Assembly (NCBI GenBank): GCA_963971405.1
Contig: OZ020485.1
Location: 48,605,469 to 48,669,468 of the forward strand
DNA: 64,000 bases
Source: Psococerastis gibbosa
Lineage: Eukaryota; Arthropoda; Insecta; Psocodea; Psocidae
Direction of reading: 5' to 3'
Positions 1-12,500 of the stretch are shown piece by piece (the first letter of the stretch is position 1; the number at the start of each line of letters is the position of its first letter). The notes under the pieces are model-generated. The model had not been told where the DNA came from. It worked only from the letters and a program-made list of their open reading frames with translations, and ran no database searches. Both the position numbers and the translations under genes were made by a program.

Positions 1-690
1 TCACCCACTTTCCTATGTAATTGCTGAGCCAGGTTGCCCATAGAGCCCTGACCAGACCACCTTGGAACCTGCAGTACCGCACTCCTACATTACCACTCTC
101 TTTTCCTGAATATTTTACCTCAAATCCAGAAATTTCTTACTTTACCTCAACCACTTTTCCAGTGATATATAGGGTCACTACTCGCTGGAGGCTTCATTAT
201 AGAATCAGGGATTCTGCTGAGTCAGGTTACTCATTGAGTCCCGAACTAACCAACTTTAATCCTGTAGTACCGCACTCCTACATTACCACTCTCTTTTCCT
301 GAATATTTTACCTCAAATCCAGAAATTTCTTACTTTACCTCAACCACTTTTCCAGTGATATATAGGGTCACTACTCGCTGGAGGCTTCATTATAGAATCA
401 GGGATTCTGCTGAGTCAGGTTACTCATTGCGTCCTGAACCAACCAAATTTAATCCTGCAGTACCGCACTCCTACATTACCACTCTCTTTTCCAGAATATT
501 TTACCTCAAACCCAGAAATTTCTTACTTGACCTCAACCACTTTTCCAGTAATATATAGGGTCACTGGAGGCTACATTATAGAATCAGGGCTTCTGCTGAG
601 TCAGGTTACTCATTGCGTCCTGAACCAACCAACTTTAATCCTGCAGTACCGCCCTCCTTCATTACCACTTTCTTTTCTTAGAAACCAGGT
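1..690. repeat. Satellite array, 193-bp monomer, about 3.5 units
   Basis: The same block recurs at exactly 193-bp spacing: the GAATATTTTACCTCAAA segment starts at 108, 301 and 494. Copies differ by scattered substitutions, and the third lacks a few bases near 565. The array runs off the left edge, so its full length is unknown. The open frames at 21-302, 355-558 and 527-712 are products of the monomer and not genes. Confidence 0.9.
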
Positions 691-880
691 TCCGCAGAAA
701 AATTATTCCTGAAATTTGAACCATTTCTCTTTTTTTGCCCCAAGAACCAAACTATCAAGGGGCAATTGACCTATTGGGGTTTTTTTTTGACATTAACAAC
801 GACTACAATATGGGAATTTAGAAAAAAAACACTTGAGCCGTTTTTGAGAAATATTTTTTTAGAAGTTTTCTTTTGTTTCT
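691..880. other. Non-coding spacer
   Basis: AT-rich sequence with homopolymer T and A runs between the satellite and the next tandem repeat. No gene or element ends were recognised. Confidence 0.5.
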
Positions 881-1078
881 GGAGGTTAAGATCCCTGGAA
901 ATTGAGTTACATCCCAAAAAAAATCCTTGGACATAAAACCGTGTAAAAATTCAAAACACTTCGTATACCAGGCAAGTCGCGGCTGCGGAGGTTAAGACCC
1001 CCTGAAAATTGAGTTATCCCAAAAAAACTCCTTGAACATCAAACCGTGTAAAAATTCAAAATATTTCGTACACTAGGC
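881..1078. repeat. Tandem repeat of about 103 bp, interrupted by the hAT transposon
   Basis: Two adjacent units start GGAGGTTAAGA at about 884 and 988 and both contain CGTGTAAAAATTCAAAA followed by a segment ending in AGGCAARTCGCGGC. The second unit is broken after 1078 and resumes at 4907-4935, on the far side of the hAT element. It is therefore the insertion target of that element. Confidence 0.8.
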
Positions 1079-1864
1079 CAGTGCCGGGTTTGGCTATGGG
1101 GCACTGTGGGCCCGGGCCCCAGGGCCCCCACAAAAATGGGGCCCCCACAAAACGAAAAAATACAAATAAAAAATTGAAAAAATTAAAAAAAATCAAAACA
1201 GATAACTTTTTAAATTTTCGCGGGAAATTCGAACGCATCGTGGCATTAATGACTCATTTTTGATAAAAATTTAACAAAAAATGAAGTATGTCCACTCCTG
1301 CTCTGAAACCACGATTGTTTTGCTTCATTAAATACAAATTGAAAATTTGAAATCAAATTTCTAAATTGAAACTACTTTTATCAGCACTTTCTGGTTGGTA
1401 TATTGTTAAGGTAAGTAGCATAAGTTAATTCTTATATTAGAGGCGGAAGTACCTAATAGTTGTTCTTTATAAGATAAGGTCCTTATTTTTCGTATTCTGC
1501 GCCCATTTACCACAATTCACAGAACGCATCAAAACTTTGTAAGCCTATTAATTTTAATACGAAATGTGCCCAGCCACGTGGTCGCCACAAAATCGAGCAC
1601 GTTATAAATATAAAATTCATTGGTCTAAAATGTTATATGTCATAAAATGTTATATTATAAGACGCATGATTCGGAATTTTGAGATGTTTTATACAAAAGG
1701 GGATAAAAAATAAAATGTATTCGATTTTGTGGTGACCACGTGGCTGCACATTTCATCTTAAGTAGGGCAATAGGAACAAGTGGACTAGATAATTAGGCTC
1801 TGGCTAGTGAGTTCTGAAAAAACTAATTTATTACAATTTTTATTTTTGATTCCGTAGTGAAATA

Positions 1865-4614
1865 ATGGATCGTCACAAGGGAAAACGCGAATATGCAAGC
1901 GGCAGTGAAAAGCGGAAAATCGCAGCAGATAAAGAAAACAAAATTCAAGATGTTTTATCTAAAACGCGCCGTATAACGGATTTTGTAACAAAAATAGAGA
2001 CGGGTCCATCTACTCCTAGTTCTACTTCTAATTTTGTTGAAATGATGAGTGGTGATTCTGATTTTCCTGCATCTTCTCAAGTTATTGCTAGCCCTACCCA
2101 AGAGGTAAGAGTTTGACTTTAATTACTTAATTAAGGTGACCGCAATCAAAAATTACCGACCCCACTCACCCCAGTAATTCTTATGGAATTAAAAATGGGG
2201 GACTCCTGTTAATTTACTGTATGAATTAAACCTACCTAAACTTGAGTCGGCCATGCCGAAAGGATTGTTTACAAAATTAATTACAACTGTAATTGTTTTA
2301 CTTGTAGGCAGTAATTGATAACAATGACGAATCCGAAAATACTGCTGATGATGGATTTTGCAAAGAAAATGACGTGGGATTGTGGCCAGCAGTTCTTAGT
2401 CAACAACACATCGACTATTGGATCAAGAAAGGAAATTTGGAAACTCAGCATTGTAATGAAGATATTTTGAAAGAAAAAAGCTTGGGACAAGTAGATGCAG
2501 TGAAAAGAAGAAAATGCCATGCAAGTTTATTCCTTCGTCAAACTCAGGCAGGCAAGTCTATAAGCCGCTCTTGGTTATGTTTTTCACCTAGTACGGGGAA
2601 GCTATACTGCTTTTATTGTAAATTGCTCTGCAAATCAGCAAATCAGTTTTCAACTGAAGGGTTTGCTGACTGGAAGCATGCGTCTGAGCGTTTGAAAAGA
2701 CATGAAACTACCGTAACGCATTTGCAAATAGTTTGCCAATTTAAGCATCTCTCAAACGAGGCAATGCGTATTGATCGTGAGTTGGCCACACAAGTGAAGG
2801 AGAGCATTGCTTATTGGCGAAACGTTCTAAACAGATTGATTTCCGTCATAATATTTCTTTCTGGACGAGGACTTGCCTTTCGAGGGGACAACGAAATTTT
2901 GGGATCAACCAAAAATGGCAATTATTTGGGAGTCCTTGAGCTAATTGCACAATATGATCCGTTTTTAGTAGGCCACTTAGAGAAGCATGGAAATCGTGGC
3001 AGTGGTAGTGGCGGCGTTAACTACCTATCTGCCCACATTTGCGAAGAATTAATTGCGCTGATGTCCACCAAAGTTAGCGATGAAATAATTAAACGCTTAA
3101 AAGCCTGCAAATATTATTCGGTTTCGGTAGATTCAACAACTGACGAAGGCCATATAGATCAAATGACTGTGATTGTCAGGTATCTAGAAGAAAGCACACC
3201 AAAGGAAAGATTTCTTAGTTTTATGCCAAACCAAGGCCATAAAGCTAAAGAATTATTTGATGGCCTCAACAAAGTTTTAAAAAAGTTCGGCCTGGATTTG
3301 AAAGATATTCGTGGGCAGTCGTATGACAATGCTTCCGCTATGAGTGGAGAATATAGTGGTCTACGCACTTTGGTGCTAAATGAGAATCCTTTGGCTTTAT
3401 GGGTTCCATGTTTCAATCATTCCCTCAACTTAGTGGGCACAAAAGCGATGGACTCCTGCTCCCAATCGAAATTATTTTTTAGCTTTCTTGAGCAAATTTA
3501 TGTATTTTTTACAAGTTCCACAGCTCGGTTCAACGTCCTTTCAAATGTTCTAAAAAGTGCTGCGAAGAAGTATGGCCACAACATACCAGTGCCCAAAAGA
3601 ATCAGTTTAACCCGGTGGTCCTCAAGAGCGGAAGCTACTAATAGCCTAGTTTTGGGCTATAACGAAATACGAGAAGTCCTTAAAGATCTCTCCGAAGAAG
3701 ATGTCCAAGCAAGTGGACTCTATTTGCAAATTACCACGTTGGAGATAGCAATTTACGCTGTTCTTTGGAACGATATACTGGCAAGGGTGAATGCAGTAAA
3801 CATCAATCTCCAGAATCCAAGAATCGACATTAATACTTCGATCAGTGTGATGGAGTCCCTTAAGATCTTCATTGGGGAATTTAGGGATTCTTTCCAAGAA
3901 TATGAGAAAAAGGGTGTTGAATTGTGTGGGCACAATTCTTATAAATCGGAAACTTTGCGGAAGCGGATCCGAAATGTGAGGCTAAATCCTTTGGATTATG
4001 GGAAAACTGAGGAAGCTGAATTCAGTCATAGCGAGAAATTCCGAATCGAAAGTTTCATTCCCATAATTGACCAGTTTATGCAATCATTGGATCGGAGAAT
4101 TTCAGCATATGAAGACATAAATAGGAAATTTGGATTTTTACAATATTTAGAAAAAATAAGCCCTGATGATTTGAAAACTAGGGCAGAGAACCTGGTGAGT
4201 TGTTACACAGGTGACTTGGACGGTAACTTGTACTTCGAGCTAGTACAGTTTCGTGAGTTTGTGAAATTATTTGTGATAGATGATGCACAAAAAAACAATA
4301 TAATCGAAGAAAAACGTATCAGTTTTGAACGGTTCATGTACAATTTGATTTTAGAAAGAGGAGTAGCTGATAGCTTTCCCAATGTAGAAGTACTTTTGAA
4401 GATGTACTTAGTTATAATGAGTGGCAACATAAGCAGCGAGCGATCTTTTTCCGTACTAAAACACATAAAAAATCCTCGTCGCACCAGTTCTTCTGAAGCT
4501 CGGCTTAGCCATCTTTCAATGCTGAATATAAATCACGACATAGTGGCAGCGTTAAATTATGACGATATAATTGACAGTTTTGCTGTAATAAAGAGTCGAA
4601 GAGTGCATCTTTAA
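1865..4614 (+). CDS. hAT transposase (ZMYM1/DUF4371 type), two exons
   Basis: Exon 1 is 1865-2104 and exon 2 is 2308-4614, with donor GAG|GTAAGA and acceptor TTGTAG|GCA, both phase 0. The product is 848 residues. The N-terminus (1-100) is basic and then Ser- and acid-rich. A TTF-type zinc finger lies at about 166-220 (Cys pair in YCFYCK, later His residues). A DUF4371-like catalytic RNase-H-fold core follows, with the first Asp near 355 (SVSVDSTTD) and the second Asp near 420 (GQSYDNASA). CFNHSLNLVG is the usual Cys/His motif. The hAT C-terminal dimerisation segment lies at about 776-822 with SSERSFSVLKH, whose Glu is the expected third acidic residue. Known members cut and paste their element through these acidic residues. 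The length is normal for the family, no frameshift was found, and the gene lies within matched terminal repeats. Confidence 0.93.
2105..2307 (+). other. Intron of the hAT transposase gene
   Basis: A 203-bp AT-rich intron with GT-AG ends. The reading frame closes shortly after 2104 and reopens just before 2308, so splicing is needed to join the N-terminal basic region to the zinc-finger region. Confidence 0.85.
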
Positions 4615-4906
4615 ATAAATTAAAATTTTGTGTTTATAATTAGGTACCTATTAATTTATTCCTTTTAAAAATACACCGCAGTGTCTACAGCTTTAGTTGA
4701 GTAGCCCTTAGGCTTGTATTGTACTATTGACTTGACTTTATATTACTAAGAATCGCTTTTCTTTTTTATAATGATTTTGCAACCTGTGTCACCATTTTAT
4801 AATTTATTGTGGGATATTCGTCTAAGGGGATTAGAAATTTCTCCCCGAGAAAGGGCCCCCACATAATTCGGGCCCACGGGCCCCCACAAGCCCAAACCCG
4901 GCACTG

Positions 4907-5035
4907 CACTAGGCAAATCGCGGCAGCGAGAATGACTTTAAATTTTTGTTCTATCGTATTATTAACCCCACCTAGCGGAGTTAGGGCTATAAAACCCTCT
5001 CTTACACTCAAATAGGAAGGGACCGCCTGCTTTAC
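4907..5035 (-). repeat. Rest of the ~103-bp repeat and a dispersed CTCCGCTAGG repeat
   Basis: 4907-4935 continues the repeat unit split by the hAT element. About 4965-5035 is a reverse-oriented copy of a dispersed short repeat (CTCCGCTAGGT core, ...GTAAAGCAGGCGGTCC end) seen in + orientation near 15015-15110, 21717-21815 and 37195-37255. Confidence 0.6.
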
Positions 5036-6035
5036 ATGTCCTCCGAAGCATGGTCAGAAAATGTAGCAAGTGCAGGAATCGAAGCAACAACCTTTCCGGT
5101 GAAAGTCAGTGTCTGTACCACTACTCTTCATGTCCTGACTAATGAGAATCGTCGTTTAGAGCCGATTGCAGGAAAAAAGCCTCATAAAACCTTCAATAGC
5201 CTCATGAATTTGAAATATCAATCAGAAAGTTGTCAAAAATATCAAGACAACCAGAAGAAAATTTTCTGAGCTATCTGATATGATGTTTACGGGTTTACCT
5301 CTTTCTAATGCAAAATGGCCACAGTTATTTAATTTGATTTGCGCAAAAAACTATTGGTGTGCTGGTGTCCCGATGAAGAAGTTCATACACCGAAATTTCG
5401 ATGAGAATTTGTGCGAACTTGACCGAATCAGTCTGATTTGAACATCAGTCTGATGTTTTTGACCGCTCTACGATCAATATTTCATATGAAAATCAACTTT
5501 GTACAAAAAACGTTATTAAATAATAATACAAATGTAATCCAGCCTTGGGCTCACCTTGAAATTATGTAAGCACAACGAAGTGTCAAACTGTGTTTAGGAA
5601 CAAGCTTTGACGTGTGGAATAGCGGCCATTGCCCACTGGGGTACAACTAATTCGAATATTTCATTCACGCAAACTTGCCCAACCACTTGTGGAAGGCGCC
5701 ATCTTTTTTTCGACTGTAGATGAGTTTTTATTGCAACTTTGTTGCTTTTGCAATATGTATTAGTAGTCATTTTGTAATTGTTATTTCGCGCTTCTGGCTG
5801 CGTCTACAGTGTTGCTCTGCGGGCCTATTATGCCGTTTAATTAACCTATTCCTGGTATTAAAAATGTTAGCAGATCATTTTTGAATAGAACTTTCCATTG
5901 TAAAAATATCTTGTTTGCATATTTAATCCCAGCTGATTGGTGCAAGCCGAGTTCCGAAGAACCACTGCATTTCCACAAACTATTGCCAACGACTGCCGTG
6001 TAAAATAATCAAAATTGACCTTTTTCTACTTTCAG
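5036..6035. other. Upstream intron of dachsous; no exon seen
   Basis: No cadherin-like translation was found in any frame here. The 5036-5269 open frame matches no family I recognise. The stretch ends in a good acceptor, TTTCTACTTTCAG, at 6023-6035. Earlier dachsous exons must lie left of the window. Confidence 0.6.
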
Positions 6036-6517
6036 ATCACCGCGGGAACTTAACCTACCGCATACCTCCAGGCGTCGCAGGCGACAAATTCACCGTCGAC
6101 CCCACAAAAGGCACCGTCACGACTCGCGGGCTACTCGACCGGGAGACCCAAGACTTCTACTCCGTCCCCGTCTATATTAGCGAGAAGGAACAGCGTCGTC
6201 CTTCGGACGTGGCCATCGTTCAAGTAACCGTTCTCGACGTTAACGACCACGAGCCTACCTTTCGTCCTGGCGCCTGCTACCCTCTTCGTGTGCCTGAAAA
6301 CTCTGAACTGGCTGTTATCCACAAAGTGGTGGCTTCGGATTTGGACACGGGCGCGGGGGGTGAAGTGACGTATTCGATTACTAGCGGTAATGCGGGGAAT
6401 AAATTCAGTATTGACTTGCATTCGGGGTTGTTGAGTGCGCGGCCACTAGACAGAGAAGCACACGCCAAGTACAATTTGGTGATCACTGCGCAGGATCGTG
6501 GTTCGCCTCCACTTCAG
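6036..6517 (+). CDS. ds: dachsous exon a: end of one cadherin repeat and most of the next
   Basis: Acceptor at 6034-6035 and donor CAG|GTAATA at 6518. The exon enters with two bases of a split codon and leaves at phase 0. The translation shows GLLDRET, then VLDVNDHEPTF closing the first (partial) repeat, then ACYPLRVPEN and PLDREAH of the next. The GC-rich coding sequence contrasts with the AT-rich introns. Confidence 0.93.
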
Positions 6518-9500
6518 GTAATATTTTTTTTCTTTAATATCATTCAATCTTGTTTAGATCTTCACCTGTGGACCTATAGTGGTTGAATATTTAGAAGAGA
6601 GTTCTAAAAAAAAACGAGTGATCTCACAATGATGCCGTTCCCTAATCTACGATTAATGTACTAATTTTTAAAATTAAAGTAGGCGCATCAAAGTCCCATA
6701 TTCGGTAAGGTATTCGCCCAGTTAAGTCCGCAGGACCTTCAATTATCAATATTGAAATGAGTATGGCTACCAAATTTATAAACGTAATTTTAATAGCCTA
6801 ATTCCACCAGTTTTCCCATAGACAGGACGGATTTGTGCGGGGGTGTACAGGTATGTCCATAAAGCTCTTTCTCCGTTACCGCCTGGCTTAATGATATTAA
6901 ATAATTAATAAGTTGTCTATATGCGAAACATAGTATTTTCCGACACCAAGGTTTAAGGTTTAAACGCTAATATTGTATGTTCCCCTCATCACATACTCTA
7001 CTATTTTTCCAATAAATATGGGAAAATGGGTTAAATTTGTCCAATTTTCATCTAACTTCTAATGTCGATTCACTATGCCAATAACCATTGACAGAAAATT
7101 AGGAAACGCGGTAGCGCACGAGCCAGGTGTTCCGAGACCGGAAGTTGAAAAACTGTAGACGTTCCGAAACAATTTCCTTAGACCTGTATACTTGCCTCGT
7201 TTTTAAAGAGTACCGTGAGGAACATTTCTTTGAAGAAAAAAACCGCAAGTTAACCAAAATTTCAAGGTTGAACCTATTTTACTGGGCTACAATCTACTGT
7301 TTTTCTAATCTAATTTTGTGTAACTGTGTATTATACCATATTCTGTTTAACTTTAAAAGTCATTTTCCTTACTATTTATAAGAACTATTTTAGATCGACC
7401 ATGGCCCATTAGCCCGCATATTACTAAGCCATCATTCTCAATGTTGATTCATTAATAGTAAGAGCAAAAGAGAATTTATTTACAAAATCATATATACATC
7501 ACTATACGTCAGCCTTTCTCTCCCCCCTATAACGTCTTGCAGACCTCGATCCTGAAAGTTCTAGGCCATCAGGCTCATCACCTATAGAATGCGCAAATGA
7601 ATCCAAACAGGTGCTTTATCAGCCACACATACCTAGACCTAATTAACGACCACGTAAAACCCATATGAACGCTTTATGGCACGGGAATGAGGAAACTCAT
7701 TCTCCGTGAAAAATTCGAAAAAAATTTCTTTAGAACGTGAGTAATAAAATGTTTGTACTTTATTTGGATTTGGAACGCCCTACGTTGTGACGTAATTTTG
7801 CAGTTGTGTGTGTAAATTAATCGCTTTAGTATTGTTGTCGAGACATTTAGTGCTTTAATTCTGTGCTTATTGCTTCCTCATTGAACAATGATTGTTGAAC
7901 ATGTCCGATGCAAGGCTGCAATGAAGTAATTATATAGAGAGGCATAGTTTAGAGTTGATGCTACTGAAAATGTACACGATGAGAAGATACAACGGCATTG
8001 GGCTACAGACAGCAAGCAATTTAAGCGCTGGGCACCATATTTCTGCTATTCGACTTTGTCTAATGTATGTAGAATGGTCTCAAGGACCCTCTCAAGTCAT
8101 GCCAGAGGGATTCTCAAGATGCCATTAGAATTAAAAAAATTGGCCTATGGGGTACATAGCTTATTTGCATTTTATTGGACCAAGGTCTGTTTGCAAACAA
8201 ATGATTAGTTATTTATTTTTATGTACAACACCAGAATTTCAGTTTTCGTTGTTTTCTGAGCGCTATAGCGAACCCTAAGTTTTGCGTCTGCTGGCTTTAT
8301 CCAGCAGCTGACGCTATAGCTTTTTGGCGCCGTCACTGGCACTAGATGGGCGAATAGTTCACCAGCGTGCCTTTTTTCACATATTGTAAACAATAAAAAT
8401 GGCAAGACACCAACTATGTTTGCGTATTAGATCAGTCAAGCTAGCCTTACCAATGATTAAGGAGGGGTAGGGGGTAGGGAACAAGAACGTTTTGAACTTT
8501 AGGAATAGGTTGGCCTCCTTGCCACTGTGGCGACTGAATTAGAGAGTCATTGGAAAAATTTCGTTGGGAATCCCTGTTCTAGAGTCGAGTCTAGTCTAAT
8601 ACCACATTATTCGTTACTTCCAGGGTTCCTGCAACGTTCCAGTCATCGTAGATGACGCAAACGACAACGATCCCCAGTTCTCGCAGCCCCGGTACACCGC
8701 CCATCTGTCCGAAGACACTCCCTTGGACACAGCCGTTCTTACCGTGCAAGCAGTCGATGCAGACATCGGTATTAACGCAAAAGTAGTCTACTCACTCGCC
8801 AACGAGAGTCACTGGCTTTTCAAAATTGACAACAAGACTGGAGTCATCTCTACATCGGGGTAAGCCAATCAATCATAATTTACAAGCAGTTGCCAGGATG
8901 TGATTTGAGAGCATCCTCTACTTCCTCCTGTGTCTCCACTTCCTCCTATCTCTCTACTTCTTATTATTCAGCACTTCCTCTCATACCAGTCCCACCCCTC
9001 AGAGATCGTCCTAAATTTGTATGTTAATTTAATATTTTTAATTATAATTTAATGGATATTTTGGATACAATCACTATTTCCTGTGAAACCTGACTTTGCT
9101 TTTTCATCTACTTATCCTTCTTGCAATGCCTCTTCTATCAAAGATAGGCGATCATCATTTGAAATTTAAACAAGTAGATACTGTACCTCGGAGTCCCCAA
9201 AAGGAAGAGAAGTATGTACAGTATAGAATGTACTTAGTCATGATGACTGTACTTGGGATGTGCAGTGGTTTTTCGTTGCCTTCTGCACCCTTATGCTATT
9301 GACTATTGAGTTCCTCCACCGTCCCAACCCCAGAACAAGAGAGTGCTCCAGTAGTGATTGCTTATGTATTAGCGGTAACCATTCGCCCCGTCACATAGTC
9401 TTCCTTGGGCTACTGTGGATTTTTCTAGACAAGCCTTCGCCACCAGACTTGCCACCACACCCTCCGATTATGCCACTGATTGATCGGGGACTGCTATATT

Positions 9501-12500
9501 CGCAGCTAGCCCCCATATCTGGTGGGCTTTTCCCTATCCCCGCAACCCCGCTAGTAGCCTGCAGCCCTTAGCTTTGCTTTTAAATGGGTAATAAAACGGT
9601 ACCCCCTTTATATAAGACGGGGATGTGACCCCCCCCCCCCCCCCCCAATCACAGCGAGGCATAGCCCATTTTGGCTTTCCTATAGGAAAGTTCGCCATAG
9701 ACCACAAACGTGGCACGAAACCTTGAGATGACCGCGGGAAGAGGTTATTAAAATGGCACTTGTATGTAACTTTTAGCATAGTATGCCGCCTTCGTGGCAT
9801 TCATCGTACAACTGTTATACTACCAAATAAATTCATGCCCCATTACAAGTCTGACTTGACTTGCAATTTATAGCTCCACTTGTCCAATACAATGCTAGAC
9901 GGTTTGCTATCAATGTGACAGTTTTTCTTTCAAAAGTTTTCAAAAGATTCTTTATGATTGGGTACAGACTTGTAGGCTACACAGTATGTACACTTACCCA
10001 CAGGACGAACCGGAGGGCCTACGAAATGAACCGTTATGAGCTAACTCACATAGGTAATTTTCGTATTTATATTCTTCTTTTATCTTTATCTATCTTGTTA
10101 GTACCCCCCCCCCCCTGATGGTGTCAAGGCACTATCAATTCCAAACGTGTAATTCTGTTTAATTCTCAAAATTGAAAATGTCGACTAAGATCGATTTCGA
10201 TGGCAAGGTGTTAGCGTGCTTGTGCTTGTGCGAGTCTCTACACGCCATTCGATCGGAGACGTATCGTAACTCAACATGGGTACTAACGTACAGAGGCGAG
10301 AAAAGAGGTCAATCGATTCAAATTTATTAAATTGTTTGTATGCTATTAACTTTTAATACAAAAAAAAAGTTATAAACAAAATCAGCCATGTGCAATAGGT
10401 TTTCTTACTTATTGTGGACCGCCCAGTGGCATCGCAGAGTCCCTGCCAAATCGTTCCCACAGTACTACGAGTATATACACTATCATGAGGGTTAATTTAT
10501 ACTAGTCCAATAAATACATAACCATAATATTGGAAAATCTTGTAGAACAATTTAAGTATAGTATACGGAAATATAGATCTATGTGGATTATTATAATAGG
10601 TCGTAAGTAGTTATGTAGACTTTTATGTCTACATGCCACTTCATTTACTGCGATGCTTGTTTTAATTACTGGATACGGCTGTTTCTTACATCTTATGGAA
10701 TCTTACTGTTTTATTATGTCAGTAGTGTCATAAGCACCTGACTTGTGTCGCTGGGTAAAAATAATTTCATATAATTTTGTCATAATAATACTTATTTATA
10801 AAATATATTGTACATACTAATAATTATTACTTACAGTCACAAAACACCATTATTTAAAAAAGAGAACTTATCCTAACTAAATTTATTTATTTATATTTAC
10901 TCCATTGGCCATACCAAAAGGGAGGATGGATTTTTATTATATTGCCGAAGATACAATACAGTCACAATGATTTGACACATTTCTGGCTAAGACATGGATA
11001 TGGAATTCCACAGAAAAAAGAGCTGCTTTGTGTGTAGAAACACCGTATAAAAGTGAACGGGACTTAAACACCCTGGAGTCTTTAAGTCTCAAACACCCTG
11101 GAGTCTTTAAGTCTCAGGTACATTTCACAAAGCTGTCTGATTTACTCACCACTTTTTACGAATCATCATACATGAACTGTGTTTGAATTACGGCCCAATT
11201 TAGGCCTATTTCCCAGCCTAATATGCCATACTTCGTCATGTTAACGAGCCATTGGGTTTCTAATATTGTACAGTGCGAGTAGTTTTGAATAATATTATAT
11301 TGAGGACATGTCAAGTTTTTTTGGTCTGGGCATAGCTTGTGGAAACAGAGTGGTTATTGTGGCAAATATTGACTTGTAGCAACATGCAGTTTAGTAAACC
11401 TCGCTCAGGCGCCCATTCCACCGACCGGCTAGGGCTATTTACAAAAACGGTGACGTGGTAGCAGACATTCAAGACTAGGGTGCCGTTTCCACCGACCTCG
11501 CATTGCAGAATGCAAATGACATTGACGGAAATTAGAATTTTTCTTTTTATAGAAATCTATTAAAATGTCTGTACTTAACATATCCCATGACGCCATTTTT
11601 TAATTTTAGTTTGTTTGTGATTTTACTGTATGATCATTAATCAATTTTAACTATGGCATAGAGGAAAATAAACATTTCCGTCAATTCTGTAATGCGAGGT
11701 CGGTGGAAACGCCACCTAAGTCTTGAATGTCTGCTACCACGTCACCGTTTTTGGAAATAGCCCTAGCCGGTCAATGGAATGGGCACCTTATGTGCATACG
11801 CAGGAGTTGCAACCTGAAAAAGGGTTCTCTAAAGTGAAATAAAAAAATAAAATGCATGAAATATCTGGTAAACAGTTAGTTTGAATTCCTCTGGAAAGCG
11901 CGGGAAAACTTCACAATTTTAAAATTCTTTCATTAGTGCTATTTCGTTAATTGATGTTTGCAATCACGATACCAATAATCATAAGCTATTAATTTAATCG
12001 TCAATTAATAAAATATCTATAGCACCCATTATAATTGATCCGATAAAAGGTAAATAAACAAATGGATATTTAATTATTACTGTTAAATTAATGGTGTGGT
12101 GGGCGAAGATACTCTCGACTAGGGTGGGCTACCTTAGCCTACCATTGGCTGATACATCTTATATCTTTTGTATACACATGCACTAACTTATACATCCTGT
12201 ACATTTGAACTGTATATCGTTGATTGGTACAGTTTTATAACATTGGACAGTCTACCTACAGTGGCGGGTGCAGAGGGGGGGGGGCATGACTCCCCGAGAA
12301 AAATACTATATAAAAGGACATTCTAAACAAATACCTTAGTATGGTAACATGAATATGTCTTCCATGTTTAAATTCTAAATTTTACTGCTGTAAAAATTGT
12401 AAAACCCCACTTTTTTTCACTTATATTTTCAAAATTTTCCTCCGGGAGTACCCCGGACTCCCCCCCCCCCCCATTGGTGCCTATCTGCATCAGGCGCGTG

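Larger units (their letters stand above)
1079..4906 (+). mobile_element. Complete hAT DNA transposon with intact transposase
   Basis: The ends are CAGTGCCGGGTTTGG (1079-1093) and its reverse complement (4892-4906), a 15-bp perfect inverted repeat that then continues with small indels into GGGCCC-rich subterminal sequence. The element is flanked by a perfect 8-bp duplication, CACTAGGC, at 1071-1078 and 4907-4914, the target size typical of hAT elements. The 3.83-kb element contains one two-exon transposase gene on the + strand with no internal stop. Perfect ends, a perfect target duplication and an open transposase together point to a recent and possibly still functional insertion. Confidence 0.95.

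Noticed and set aside
21-712. Three similar small open frames at the left edge
   Set aside because: They are the same frame of the 193-bp satellite repeated, with no recognisable domain.
5036-5269. Possible upstream dachsous exon or independent small gene
   Set aside because: The translation has no cadherin features or other known motif, and no phase-compatible splice sites were evident.
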